Below are positions 52,587 to 61,217 of a stretch of 64,000 nucleotides of DNA, piece after piece. The stretch comes from Rubrivirga marina (GTDB lineage Bacteria > Bacteroidota > Rhodothermia > Rhodothermales > Rubricoccaceae), in assembly GCF_002283365.1 (NCBI RefSeq), contig NZ_MQWD01000001.1:2153648-2217647 (forward strand). The letters are read 5' to 3'. Below the pieces are notes generated by a model. The model made no database searches and was not told the DNA's origin. It worked only from the letters and a program-made list of their open reading frames with translations. The first letter of the stretch is position 1. Every line of letters begins with the position of its first letter. A program made the position numbers and the translations under genes.

Positions 52587-53414
52587 ATGAAGACCATCCT
52601 GTCCCGCGTCGGCTCGTACGCGATCCTGGCCCTGTTCGTCTTCATCGCGGTCTTCCCGATCTCGCGGATCCTGACGATCTCGCTCCGCCCGAGCGACCAG
52701 CTCCTCTCGCGGTCGCTCGCGGTCATCCCAGACGGCGCGACGCTCGACAACTACCGTCAGCTCCTCACGGAGACGCCGTTCCTGCAGTGGCTCGGCAACA
52801 GCCTCTTGGTGGCCGGCGTCGTCACGATCACGGGCGTGGCGCTGGCGAGCACGGCCGGGTACGCGCTCAGCCGACACCGCTTTAAGGGCCGGAAGGCGGC
52901 CCTCAGCGGCATCCTCGTGACCCAGATGTTCCCGGCGACGATGCTCCTGCTCCCGCTCTACATCGTCCTCATCGAGCTCGGGCTGATCAACTCCTACATC
53001 GGCATCGTCGTCATCTACTCGGCGACGGCGCTGCCCTTCTGCGTGTGGCAGATGAAGGGGTACTACGACACGATCCCGGCGTCGCTGGAGGAGGCCGCGC
53101 GGATTGACGGGGCCTCGCCGTGGCAGGCGTTCTACAAGGTGATCCTGCCCCTCGCGGCGCCGGCGCTCGTGATCACGGCGCTGTTCTCGTTCATGAGCGC
53201 GTGGAACGAGTACGTCGTGGCCGCGGTGGTCCTGCAGGACGTCGAGATGTTCACGATGCCGGTCGGGCTCAAGCTCTTCCAGGGGTCGATGTCGTCGCAG
53301 TGGGGGCTCTACGCGGCCGGGTCGCTGCTCGTGTCGCTCCCGGTGATCGCGCTGTTCCTGGTCCTGAGCCGGTACCTCATCTCCGGCCTCACACTCGGCG
53401 CCGTCAAGGGCTGA
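52587..53414 (+). CDS. malG: Maltodextrin ABC transporter permease, MalG-like
   Basis: 275 aa, about six helices beginning YAILALFVFIAVFPISRIL. The EAA loop is SLEEAARIDGASPWQAFYKV followed by ILPLAAPAL. Typical C-terminus (SRYLISGLTLGAVKG). Starts 2 bp after the debranching-type gene and is the last gene of the locus; a degenerate palindromic element follows at 53421-53440. Confidence 0.93.
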   Translation: MKTILSRVGSYAILALFVFIAVFPISRILTISLRPSDQLLSRSLAVIPDGATLDNYRQLLTETPFLQWLGNSLLVAGVVTITGVALASTAGYALSRHRFKGRKAALSGILVTQMFPATMLLLPLYIVLIELGLINSYIGIVVIYSATALPFCVWQMKGYYDTIPASLEEAARIDGASPWQAFYKVILPLAAPALVITALFSFMSAWNEYVVAAVVLQDVEMFTMPVGLKLFQGSMSSQWGLYAAGSLLVSLPVIALFLVLSRYLISGLTLGAVKG

Positions 53415-53420
53415 CTCCTC

Positions 53421-53440
53421 CGACCTCGACGCCGAGGCGG
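53421..53440. repeat. Palindromic intergenic element, copy 8 (degenerate, convergent junction)
   Basis: CGACCTCGACGCCGAGGCGG, three positions off the consensus palindrome, between the malG stop and the stop of the convergent glycosyltransferase gene. Confidence 0.6.
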
Positions 53441-53442
53441 GC

Positions 53443-54756
53443 CTACCAGCGTTTCGGCGCCGGCAGGACGCCGAGCACGGCGAACGCCGCGTGGTAGAAC
53501 GCGGAGAGCCCGTCGAGGACGGGCTGCCAGAGGCGGAGGTCGGGCTCGTCGCCGAGGCCGTCGAGCACGTCGTTGACCACGGTCCGCTGGAGGAGGAGCT
53601 TGGCGGCGAGGAGGCCCCAGCCGTAGGGCACGCCGGTGGCGAGGTGGAGGAGCGGGGCGCCGAGCCACAGCGCGTAGTTGGCCGTGTGGAACAGGCCGAG
53701 CCCGAGGAGGACGCCGGCCGGGTAGTGGGACCCCGCGCTCGCGTGCCGACGCTTCTGGCGCCAGAACGTCGCCCAGTCCGGCGGGGCAGGGGAGGGGACC
53801 GCGGCTCGCGGGCTCCACACGTAGCGGACGGGCGCCGCGCCGCGCCGGGCGGCCTCCTGGACCAACAGGTCGTCGTCGCCGGAGAGCGAGCGGGCCGAGT
53901 GCTCGAACCCGCCGAGCCGCTCCAGCAGCCCCTTCGGATACGAGAGGTTGCGGCCGACGGCGTGCCACGGCCGTCCCCACCCGACGCCGGCCGCGGCGAG
54001 GGCCGCCGTCTGGACCGTCTCGTAGCGGGCGAACCGGTTGAGAACCCCCGCCTCGCGTACGAGCGGCCCGTACCCGACGAGGACCGCGCCGTCGTCACTT
54101 GTTTCCGCGCCGGCCTCCTCCGCCTCGGCGCCGGGGTGGGCGGACTCGGCGGTGGCGAAGCGCGTGATCGTCGCGAGCCAGTCGGGGCCGGGGCGCCCGT
54201 CGGCGTCGGTGAAGGCGAGGCGGTCGTGGGTCGCGGCGGCCGCCCCCCGTTCGATCGCGTGCTTCTTGGGCGGGAGCCCGGCCGCCTCGGGCTCGCCGTC
54301 GGCCACCTGGACGAGGCGGAGCGGGACCGGGAAGTCCTGCGCCCGCCACGCCACGAGTGGGGCCGTCCGGTCGGTCGACCGGTCGTCCACGACGACGACC
54401 TCGAACGGCCGGTGGGTCTGGGCGGCGAGCGCGTCGAGGAGCACCGGGAGGCGCTCGGCCTCGTCGCGCGCCGCCACGACGACGCTGATCGGCAGGGCCG
54501 GCACGGCCTCGACCTCCTCCGCCTCGGCGTCGAGGCGGGCGGCCTCGGCGGGGAGGCCCTCACCGCGATCTTCGGTCCCCGGCCCCCCACGCTGGTAGCG
54601 CGCCGCGAGAGCGGCGAGGACCGGGTCCGGCTCGGGCGTGACGCCCGCCGCCTCCCGGGCCCGCCGGATCCCGGCGCCGACCCACGCCCACCCGACGCAC
54701 TGGGCGACGAACGCGGCGACGAGGACGAACAGCCAAAGAGTCGACGAGGCCAGCAC
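53443..54756 (-). CDS. Membrane glycosyltransferase family 2
   Basis: 437 aa from GTG 54756 (MLASSTLWLFVLVAAF, a membrane helix); the more upstream in-frame ATG would overlap the divergent gene. GT-A fold: ISVVVAARDEAERLPVLLDA, VVVDDRSTDRT, AFTDADGRPGPDW (DxD), SGDDDLLVQEAARRG, and a QxxRW-like WRQKRRHASAG. C-terminal hydrophobic helices. Sugar and acceptor unknown. Two palindromic-element copies (54119-54144 and 54519-54538) lie within the coding sequence and each encodes AEAEE-type acidic stretches, one of them in the linker between membrane helix and catalytic domain. Confidence 0.87.
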   Translation of the reverse strand: MLASSTLWLFVLVAAFVAQCVGWAWVGAGIRRAREAAGVTPEPDPVLAALAARYQRGGPGTEDRGEGLPAEAARLDAEAEEVEAVPALPISVVVAARDEAERLPVLLDALAAQTHRPFEVVVVDDRSTDRTAPLVAWRAQDFPVPLRLVQVADGEPEAAGLPPKKHAIERGAAAATHDRLAFTDADGRPGPDWLATITRFATAESAHPGAEAEEAGAETSDDGAVLVGYGPLVREAGVLNRFARYETVQTAALAAAGVGWGRPWHAVGRNLSYPKGLLERLGGFEHSARSLSGDDDLLVQEAARRGAAPVRYVWSPRAAVPSPAPPDWATFWRQKRRHASAGSHYPAGVLLGLGLFHTANYALWLGAPLLHLATGVPYGWGLLAAKLLLQRTVVNDVLDGLGDEPDLRLWQPVLDGLSAFYHAAFAVLGVLPAPKRW

Positions 54757-54795
54757 GGGCGGGGGGGGAGGGGGCCGGGAAGATCGGCCCGCCCG

Positions 54796-54803
54796 GTATC
54801 TTG
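54796..54803 (+). promoter_or_regulatory. Putative -10 element of the CDP-alcohol phosphatidyltransferase gene
   Basis: GTATCTTG, 20 bp upstream of the start at 54824, same class as GTAGCTTG before fmt. Confidence 0.4.
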
Positions 54804-54823
54804 CGCGTCCCGCCGCCCCGTCC

Positions 54824-55483
54824 ATGCCCACGCCTCCCGTCCGTCCCCCCGGCTTCCCCGACATGGGGTCGTTCTGGACGGTGGCCAACGGGCTGAGCTT
54901 CTCGCGGGCGGTCCTCGTGCTGCCGATCGCGTGGCTCGTCTACCGCGGCGGCCCCATCGGGCCGATGTTCGCGCTCATCGGGCTGGCGATCGCGACCGAC
55001 TGGTTCGACGGACGCGTGGCGCGGTGGAGCAACACGGTCAGCGAGTGGGGGAAGGTCCTCGACGCGACGGCCGACAAGCTGGCGGCGGCGGCGGTCACGC
55101 TCGCGCTCCTGCTTCGGCCGCCCGAGGCCGGGCCGAGCCTCCCGCTGTGGTTCGTGGCCCTCGCCATCTCGCGCGACGCTCTCCTCGCATTGGGGGGGCT
55201 CGTCCAGACGCGCCGCCTCGGCCGGTTCACGTCGTCGCTGTGGAGCGGGAAGGTGGCCGTGACCGCGCTCGCCGTCACCGTCGTGGCCGCCCTGTTCAGG
55301 GCGGCGCCCGCCGTGATGGAGGCGCTCATCGGGCTGACGGCCGGCGTCATGGCCTACTCCATCGTCAAGTACGGTGTCCGGTTCGCGGCCATCATGCGCC
55401 ACGGGCCCGCCGCGCTGGAGCCCGACGGCAACACGCTTCGCCCCGAGCACCGCGTCGTGCGGGCGGAGGACGAGGGGCGGTAG
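54824..55483 (+). CDS. CDP-alcohol phosphatidyltransferase family protein (PgsA-like)
   Basis: 219 aa from ATG 54824. The full CDP-OH-P signature DGxxARx8GxxxDxxxD is present as DGRVARWSNTVSEWGKVLDA followed by TAD, with about six helices (TVANGLSFSRAVLVLPIAWL first). It transfers a phosphatidyl group to an alcohol such as glycerol-3-phosphate, giving phosphatidylglycerol precursors. The hydrophilic C-terminal tail (LEPDGNTLRPEHRVVRAEDE) is unremarkable. A palindromic hairpin starts at the stop codon. Confidence 0.9.
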   Translation: MPTPPVRPPGFPDMGSFWTVANGLSFSRAVLVLPIAWLVYRGGPIGPMFALIGLAIATDWFDGRVARWSNTVSEWGKVLDATADKLAAAAVTLALLLRPPEAGPSLPLWFVALAISRDALLALGGLVQTRRLGRFTSSLWSGKVAVTALAVTVVAALFRAAPAVMEALIGLTAGVMAYSIVKYGVRFAAIMRHGPAALEPDGNTLRPEHRVVRAEDEGR

Positions 55484-55529
55484 TCCGCCTCGGCGGCCCG
55501 CTCCGACGCCGGGCCGAGGCGGGCGGACT
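55482..55529 (+). repeat. Palindromic intergenic element, copy 9 (extended hairpin)
   Basis: AGTCCGCC(TCGGC) on the left and (GCCGA)GGCGGGCGGACT on the right form an imperfect stem with a long loop, beginning inside the phosphatidyltransferase stop codon. Probable 3' end structure. Confidence 0.55.
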
Positions 55530-55640
55530 CGCTGAACCTCCGTGCGCCGATTCCTCGTCTCCTCTTTTCTTCCCGGCCGGATCCGCCCGTCCGCCGGGCC
55601 GGTATCGCCCCAACGACACACGCACCCACCCGCATTTCCC

Positions 55641-56609
55641 ATGGCCCTGTTCGGGTTTGGACGCAGCAAAGAGAAGCAGGAGTCGCTCGAGGCCGGCCTC
55701 GAGAAGACCCGGACCGGCCTGTTCGACAAGCTCAGCCGCGCCGTCGCCGGCAAGGACACCGTCGACGACGAGGTCCTCGACGACCTCGAGGAGGTCCTCG
55801 TGACGTCCGACGTCGGCGTCAACACCACGGTCGAGATCATCCGCCGGATCGAGGCGCGTGTGGCCGAGGACAAGTACGTCTCGACGAAGGAGCTCCAGGG
55901 CCTCATGCGGGCCGAGATCGCCGAGCTCCTGCTCTCGCACGCGCCGGAGCGCCCGGCCGATTTCGACGCGCCACTCCCGAACCAGCCGCACGTCGTGATG
56001 GTCGTCGGCGTCAACGGCGTCGGGAAGACGACGTCGATCGGCAAGATCGCCCACCACTACAAGGAGGCCGGCAAGAAGGTGCTCCTCGGCGCGGCCGACA
56101 CGTTCCGGGCCGCGGCCACCGAGCAACTTGACGTGTGGGCTCAGCGGGCCGGCGTCGAGATCATCAAGCAGTACCAGGGCGCCGACCCCGCGGCCGTCGC
56201 CTTCGACACGCTCGCGGCGGCGAAGTCGCGCGGCGCCGACGTCGTCCTCATCGACACGGCCGGCCGGCTCCACAACCAGGTCGGGTTGATGGACGAGCTC
56301 GCGAAGGTCCGCCGGGTCATGGACCGCCAGGTGCCCGGGGCCCCGCACGAGGTGCTCCTCGTGCTCGACGCGAGCACCGGCCAGAACGCGATGCGCCAGG
56401 CCGAGGCCTTTACCCAGTCCGTCGAGGTCACCGGCCTCGTGCTGACGAAGCTCGACGGGACGGCCAAGGGGGGCATCGTGATTGGCATTTCCAACGAGTT
56501 CCAGATACCCGTTAAGTACATCGGCGTCGGCGAGGGGATCGGGGACCTCCAGGTCTTCGACCGCGCAGCGTTCGTCGCGGCCCTCTTCGGAGACGCCGCG
56601 GCGGCCTAA
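55641..56609 (+). CDS. ftsY: Signal recognition particle receptor FtsY
   Basis: 322 aa from ATG 55641 (MALFGFGRSKEKQES). Short N-terminal A-region, N domain helices (TGLFDKLSRAVAGKDTVDDE), G domain with GVNGVGKTTSIGKIAHHYK, ADTFRAAATEQL, IDTAGRLHNQ and TKLDGTAKGG, and the C-terminal GVGEGIGDLQVFD. GTPase that docks SRP-ribosome complexes at the membrane. It lacks a long acidic N-terminal domain, as in most non-enterobacterial FtsY. A GTATCG (55603) could be part of its promoter. Confidence 0.97.
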   Translation: MALFGFGRSKEKQESLEAGLEKTRTGLFDKLSRAVAGKDTVDDEVLDDLEEVLVTSDVGVNTTVEIIRRIEARVAEDKYVSTKELQGLMRAEIAELLLSHAPERPADFDAPLPNQPHVVMVVGVNGVGKTTSIGKIAHHYKEAGKKVLLGAADTFRAAATEQLDVWAQRAGVEIIKQYQGADPAAVAFDTLAAAKSRGADVVLIDTAGRLHNQVGLMDELAKVRRVMDRQVPGAPHEVLLVLDASTGQNAMRQAEAFTQSVEVTGLVLTKLDGTAKGGIVIGISNEFQIPVKYIGVGEGIGDLQVFDRAAFVAALFGDAAAA

Positions 56610-56706
56610 CGGGCGGCCTCCTCGGACCCCGACGCCGGCCCACTCCGCTGGGCACGGGCCGACGACGGTTCGGCGCCCGCTGCGGACGGTTCGCGAAACG
56701 CGCTTG

Positions 56707-56720
56707 TGAAAGCGCTCCCG
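56707..56720. promoter_or_regulatory. Weak LacI-type operator-like site upstream of the GWxTD operon
   Basis: TGAAAGCGCTCCCG keeps the AGCGCT core and part of the left half of the operator at 27804 but not the right half. It lies 79 bp before the chosen start. Could be a degenerate site or chance. Confidence 0.3.
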
Positions 56721-56785
56721 CGCGCCGCATCTTCGACGATGGTACCATGCCAGCCGCCCATCCCTTCCCCGCACTTGTCGAGCCT

Positions 56786-58153
56786 ATGCGCGCTCGCTAC
56801 TCCTTCCGCTCCGGTCTCCGGGGCGCCCGGGCCGTCCTCCTGACCCTCGTCGCGGCGTTCTGCGTCGCCGCGCCGGCCCTCGCCCAGGCCGCCTACACGC
56901 CTGCCTTCGACGTCGAGGTCGTGACCCAGCGGGGCGACGCCGACGCCGCCCAGGCCCGCGTCGACGTCTACACGGCCGTCCCCAATACGAGCCTCCGGTT
57001 CCTCGCCCGCGCGGGCGGGTTCGAGGCGAGCTACGCCGTGACCGTCGGGCTCTACGCGCTCGACGCCGACGGCGAGCAGCAGGGCCTCGTCGTGAGCCGT
57101 ACGTTCGAGCGCGAGGTGGCCGTCGCCGAGTACGAGGCGACGCAGGACGGCGAGCGCGAGGACCGGGCCGTCCAGTCGCTCGCCGTCGCGCCGGGCCGCT
57201 ACCTCGTCGAGGTGGCCGTCGAGGACGGCGCCAGCGGCCGGTCGCTGAGCCGCGAGGTGGCCCACGTGGTCCGCGACGTGAGCGGGGCCGACGTCGCGAT
57301 CTCCGACCCGCTCCTCCTCCGCGCCTACGACCCCGCCGCCGGGACGGCCACGCCGATCGTCGGGGCCACGGTCTCGACCGAGGACGAGGTCTTCTGGGTG
57401 TCCTACGAGCTCTACGCGCCCGCGCCGACCGACCTCGAGGTCACCTACGTCGTGACCGAGCAGAGCCGGGTCCGCGAGCGGCCGACGTTCGGCGCGCTCC
57501 TCGGGCTCGCGCCGCGCCAGCAGGCCGACCTCGGCACGCCCGTCGCCGTGACCGAGACGCTCGAGCTCGAGCCCGGGCGGACGCCCGCGGCCTTCCGTAT
57601 CGAGACCGAGGCGCTCCAGGTCGGCGACTACACGCTCACCGTCCGCCTCGCGACGCCCGAGGGCCAGGAGATCGCCTCCGTCGACAAGCGGTTCGCCGTC
57701 CGCTGGATGGGCCTCGACAGCCAGATCGCCGACCTCGACCAGGCCATCGCCCAGCTCCGCTACGTGGCCAAGGACGACGAGCTCCGCGCCATCCGCAACG
57801 CGCCGACGCCCGAGGAGCAGCGCCGCCTGTTCCTCACCTTCTGGGACCGCCGCGACCCCTCGCCTGGCACCGCCCGGAACGAGCGGATGGAGGAGTACTA
57901 CTTCCGCGTGGCCTACGCCAACGAGCGCTACAGCCGCTTCCACGACCGCGGCTGGAACACGGACCGCGGCGAGATCTTCATCCGCTTCGGCGAGCCGGAC
58001 TACGTCGAGGACCACCCGTTCAACTACGGGACCCAGCCGTACCAGATCTGGAACTACTACGGCCAGGGCCGCCGGTTCATCTTCGTCGACGAGACGGGGA
58101 TGGGCGACTTCCGTCTCCTGATCCCGCACTGGGACGACCGGACGCGAATGTGA
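56786..58153 (+). CDS. GWxTD domain-containing secreted protein
   Basis: 455 aa from ATG 56786, chosen because the signal peptide (GARAVLLTLVAAFCVAAPAL, ending AQ) follows; ATG 56747 is an alternative. Residues 30-280 form beta-sandwich-type domains. The C-terminus holds the GWxTD signature GWNTDRGEIFIRFGEPDYVE, preceded by LFLTFWDRRDPSPGTARNER. Function of the family is unknown; members are secreted or periplasmic in Bacteroidota and relatives. Stop overlaps the next start by 4 bp, so it is coupled to the TonB receptor. Confidence 0.85.
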   Translation: MRARYSFRSGLRGARAVLLTLVAAFCVAAPALAQAAYTPAFDVEVVTQRGDADAAQARVDVYTAVPNTSLRFLARAGGFEASYAVTVGLYALDADGEQQGLVVSRTFEREVAVAEYEATQDGEREDRAVQSLAVAPGRYLVEVAVEDGASGRSLSREVAHVVRDVSGADVAISDPLLLRAYDPAAGTATPIVGATVSTEDEVFWVSYELYAPAPTDLEVTYVVTEQSRVRERPTFGALLGLAPRQQADLGTPVAVTETLELEPGRTPAAFRIETEALQVGDYTLTVRLATPEGQEIASVDKRFAVRWMGLDSQIADLDQAIAQLRYVAKDDELRAIRNAPTPEEQRRLFLTFWDRRDPSPGTARNERMEEYYFRVAYANERYSRFHDRGWNTDRGEIFIRFGEPDYVEDHPFNYGTQPYQIWNYYGQGRRFIFVDETGMGDFRLLIPHWDDRTRM

Positions 58154-60414
58154 TCCCACGCCCGGGGCGACGACTTCTCTTGGCCGCGCTGGCGACGCTC
58201 GTCGTCGGCGCGGCTCCCGTTTGGGGGCAGTCGGTGAGGGGGTTCGTGACGGCCTCGGGGCGCGGGCCGCTCGCCGGGGCCAACGTGGCGCTCCAGCGCG
58301 TCGAGGCGGGCGCCCCTGCCGGGACGCTCCGCGGGGCCGTCGCCGACGCGCAGGGGTTCTACGAGGTCGGCGGGCTCGACCCCGGCCGCTACGCCGTCCG
58401 CGCGACCTACGTCGGCTACGCCGCGGCCTTCGACACGCTGGAGGTGGCCGACGGGCCGACGACGTGGAGCCCGGAGCTCGAGCCGGCCGGCGCGCTCGAC
58501 GAGGTCGTCGTCCAGGCCGACGGCGGGGCGGCCGACGTCTCGGGCGGCCTCCAGAAGATCCGCCCGGCCGACCTCGGCCGGATCCCGTCGCCTGACGTCG
58601 CGGGCGACCTCGCCGTCTACCTCCAGTCGTTGCCCGGCGTCGTGACCGTCGGCGACCGCGGCGGCGGGCTGTTCGTCCGCGGTGGGACGCCGGCCCAGAA
58701 TCTCGTCCTCGTCGACGGCGCGCCCGTGTTCCAGCCGTTCCACGCCATCGGGTTCTTCTCGGCGTTCCCCGAGGACCTCGTGGGCGCGGCCGATTTTTAT
58801 GCCGGCGGCTACGGGCAGAAGTACACCGGGCGCGTGTCGTCGGTGCTCGACGTGACGCTCCGAGAGGGGAGCACCGAGAAACTCCAGGCGGCGGGGACGG
58901 TCGGCCCGTTCGTCGTCACGGCGCAGGGCGAGGGGCCGCTCGTCAAGGGGACGTCGTCGTGGATCGCCTCGGCGCGGACGTCCGTGGTCGAGCCGCTCGC
59001 CGAGGCCGTCGGGGTCGACGTCCCGCTCCGGTTCATGGACGGGCTCGTGAAGGTGTCGACGGCGTCGGCGGCGTCGCGGTGCTCGGCCCACGCGCTCGGG
59101 ACGTACGACCGCGGCCGCCTCGACCGCGAGTCGGAGGACGCCTTCGAGTGGACGAACCTCGTCGTCGGCGGCCGGTGCATCTCGGCCCCGTCGGGGCTCG
59201 ACGGGCGGATCGACATCGCCGCCAGCGTGAGCCACCTCGACAGCGGGATCGGCCCGGCCACGGAGTTCCTCCGGTCGGACGGCCGCGAGCGGGCGTCGCG
59301 CCTCACGGAGGGCCGGTTCTCGGCGGACCTTTCGCGCTCGCTGGGCTGGGCGCGTCTCCAGTTCGGCGCACGGGGCTCGATGATCGTCACGCGCTACCGG
59401 TTCGGCGACGACGCGACGGCGCGTGAGGAAGGCGACTTCCTGCTCGGCGGAGCGGCCCATGTCGGCCTCGAGGTCCCTCTGGGCCCGCTCACGGTGTCGC
59501 CCGGCGTGGCGCTGGTGATGAAGCCGTACTCGGAGTCGTTCGGCCTCGAGCCGCGCATTCGGGCGTCGCTCCTGCCGGCCGGGCCGCGGGGGCCGGAGCT
59601 CTCGGCCGCCGCCGGCCTCTACCGCCAGTCGCTCGTGGGGCTGACCGACGAGCGCGACGCGGCCTCGCCGTTCATCGCGTGGACCGGCCCGCCCCCGGGG
59701 TTCGACGAACAGACGGCGCTCCACGCCCTCGCCGGCGCCACGGTGCCCCTGAGTCGCGGTCTCCGCGTCGGCATCGAGGGCTATGCGCGGCGGATCGACG
59801 GGCTGCCGATCCCGATCTGGAGCGCGCGGACACAGTTCACGGTCCTCCCGGTCGAGGCCCGCTCGACGTCGGTCGGCGCCGACGCCCGCGTCGAATGGCA
59901 GCGCGGGCCGGCCTACACCTACGTCTCGTACGCCTATGGCGTGACGGAGTACCGGGCGGTGGACGGCCCCTTTCTCGTCCGAGGCGGCCGGTCCTACGAC
60001 CGCTACAACCCGGCCCACGACCGGCGCCACCAGCTCCAGGTGGCCTTTCAACTGGACCTCGGGCGGATCGAGGCCGGGGCGCGCTGGCAGGTCGGGTCCG
60101 GCCTCCCGTACACGCGGCCGTACGGGTTCGACGTGGTCGTCCCGCCGTTCGGGCTGCCCGAAGTGACGACCGACCCCGGCTATCCGCGCGTCGTGTTCGA
60201 GCGGCCGTTCAACGGGCGGCTCCCCGCGTACCACCGGCTCGACGTGTCGGTCGGCACGGACCTGCGGGTCGGCGACGCGGCGCTTGACCTCCGGGCCGGC
60301 GCGATCAACACGTACAACCGCGACAACGTGTTCTACTACGACGTCTTCCGCGGGCGGCGCGTGAACCAACTCCCGCTGATCCCCTACGTCTCGGCGCGGC
60401 TCCGGACGCCGTGA
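58150..60414 (+). CDS. TonB-dependent receptor paired with DUF4249 lipoproteins
   Basis: 754 aa from GTG 58150, overlapping the preceding stop. Signal peptide LLLAALATLVVGAAPVWGQ. Carboxypeptidase-like beta domain (GFVTASGRGPLAGANVAL; GRYAVRATYVGYAAAF), plug (DLAVYLQSLPGVVTVGDRGG; LFVRGGTPAQNLVLVDGAPV), then a barrel of about 550 residues ending in VSARLRTP without the usual terminal aromatic. TonB receptors followed by DUF4249 lipoproteins are a recurrent Bacteroidota arrangement. Ligand unknown. Two cysteines (CSAH, RCIS) in the barrel domain may be paired. Confidence 0.88.
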   Translation: MIPRPGRRLLLAALATLVVGAAPVWGQSVRGFVTASGRGPLAGANVALQRVEAGAPAGTLRGAVADAQGFYEVGGLDPGRYAVRATYVGYAAAFDTLEVADGPTTWSPELEPAGALDEVVVQADGGAADVSGGLQKIRPADLGRIPSPDVAGDLAVYLQSLPGVVTVGDRGGGLFVRGGTPAQNLVLVDGAPVFQPFHAIGFFSAFPEDLVGAADFYAGGYGQKYTGRVSSVLDVTLREGSTEKLQAAGTVGPFVVTAQGEGPLVKGTSSWIASARTSVVEPLAEAVGVDVPLRFMDGLVKVSTASAASRCSAHALGTYDRGRLDRESEDAFEWTNLVVGGRCISAPSGLDGRIDIAASVSHLDSGIGPATEFLRSDGRERASRLTEGRFSADLSRSLGWARLQFGARGSMIVTRYRFGDDATAREEGDFLLGGAAHVGLEVPLGPLTVSPGVALVMKPYSESFGLEPRIRASLLPAGPRGPELSAAAGLYRQSLVGLTDERDAASPFIAWTGPPPGFDEQTALHALAGATVPLSRGLRVGIEGYARRIDGLPIPIWSARTQFTVLPVEARSTSVGADARVEWQRGPAYTYVSYAYGVTEYRAVDGPFLVRGGRSYDRYNPAHDRRHQLQVAFQLDLGRIEAGARWQVGSGLPYTRPYGFDVVVPPFGLPEVTTDPGYPRVVFERPFNGRLPAYHRLDVSVGTDLRVGDAALDLRAGAINTYNRDNVFYYDVFRGRRVNQLPLIPYVSARLRTP

Positions 60415-61217
60415 CCCGCCTCGGCGTTCTGCTCGGGGCGGCCGCGCTCGCGGCCTGCGAAGTCCCGTTCGACCCCCGCATCCCGTCGGACGACGTGGTC
60501 TCGCTGAGCGGCTACCTCGACGCCTCTGCCGACACCCAGTGGGTCCGCGTGGAGCGGCTCGACGCGACGACCGGGACGAGTGGGCGGCCGCTCCCGATTA
60601 CGGTCACGCTCGTGGACGCCGCCAGCGGGGCCGAGGCGGCGCTCGTCCAGCGCGTGTGGCCGACCGTCGTCGGGCCGGCGCACCTGTTCTGGACCACGGC
60701 GGGCGTCGCGCCGGGCCGGTCCTACCGCCTCCACGTCGACACCGAGGCGGGCGCGGCCACGGCCACCGTCGTGACGCCGGACACGGCGGACTACGTGGTC
60801 TCGGTCGAATCGGGGCCTCAGAGCTGCCCGGCCATCGTCACGGTCTCGGGCGACGTCGACGTGGCGGACGTCCAGGCGGTGTTCCGGGTCGTCCGGGCGG
60901 GACGGCCGTCCGACGTCCGCATCAGCCACGCGGCGCGGGTCGAGCGGGCGCCCGACGGGACGGCGCGCGTCTCGCTCTACTACGCCGACGACGCCGACGA
61001 GGCGCTCGCCGTCGGTCAGATCCTGAGCTCGCAGATCCGCGTCTCGGTGTCGGCGACGGAGTGGCCCGTCCACCCGGGCGCGTCGATCGAGAGCGTGCTC
61101 CTCGAGCCGACGTTCGGCGCAGAGGGCCAGATCGAGGGCGGCGTCGGGTTCGTGGGGGGCGTGGTGTCCGAGTGGTATGCTTACGTGCCTCCCATCGAGC
61201 CGTGCTCGCGCCCATGA
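60411..61217 (+). CDS. DUF4249-family lipoprotein, copy 1
   Basis: 268 aa from GTG 60411, overlapping the receptor stop. Lipobox AALAAC, mature start CEVPFDPRIPSDDVVSLSGY, followed by the shared DASADTQWVRVER. GPAHLFWTTAGVAPGRSYRL and SCPAIVTVSG are shared with the next two genes. Presumed outer-membrane lipoprotein partner of the TonB receptor. Function unknown. Confidence 0.85.
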   Translation: MTRLGVLLGAAALAACEVPFDPRIPSDDVVSLSGYLDASADTQWVRVERLDATTGTSGRPLPITVTLVDAASGAEAALVQRVWPTVVGPAHLFWTTAGVAPGRSYRLHVDTEAGAATATVVTPDTADYVVSVESGPQSCPAIVTVSGDVDVADVQAVFRVVRAGRPSDVRISHAARVERAPDGTARVSLYYADDADEALAVGQILSSQIRVSVSATEWPVHPGASIESVLLEPTFGAEGQIEGGVGFVGGVVSEWYAYVPPIEPCSRP

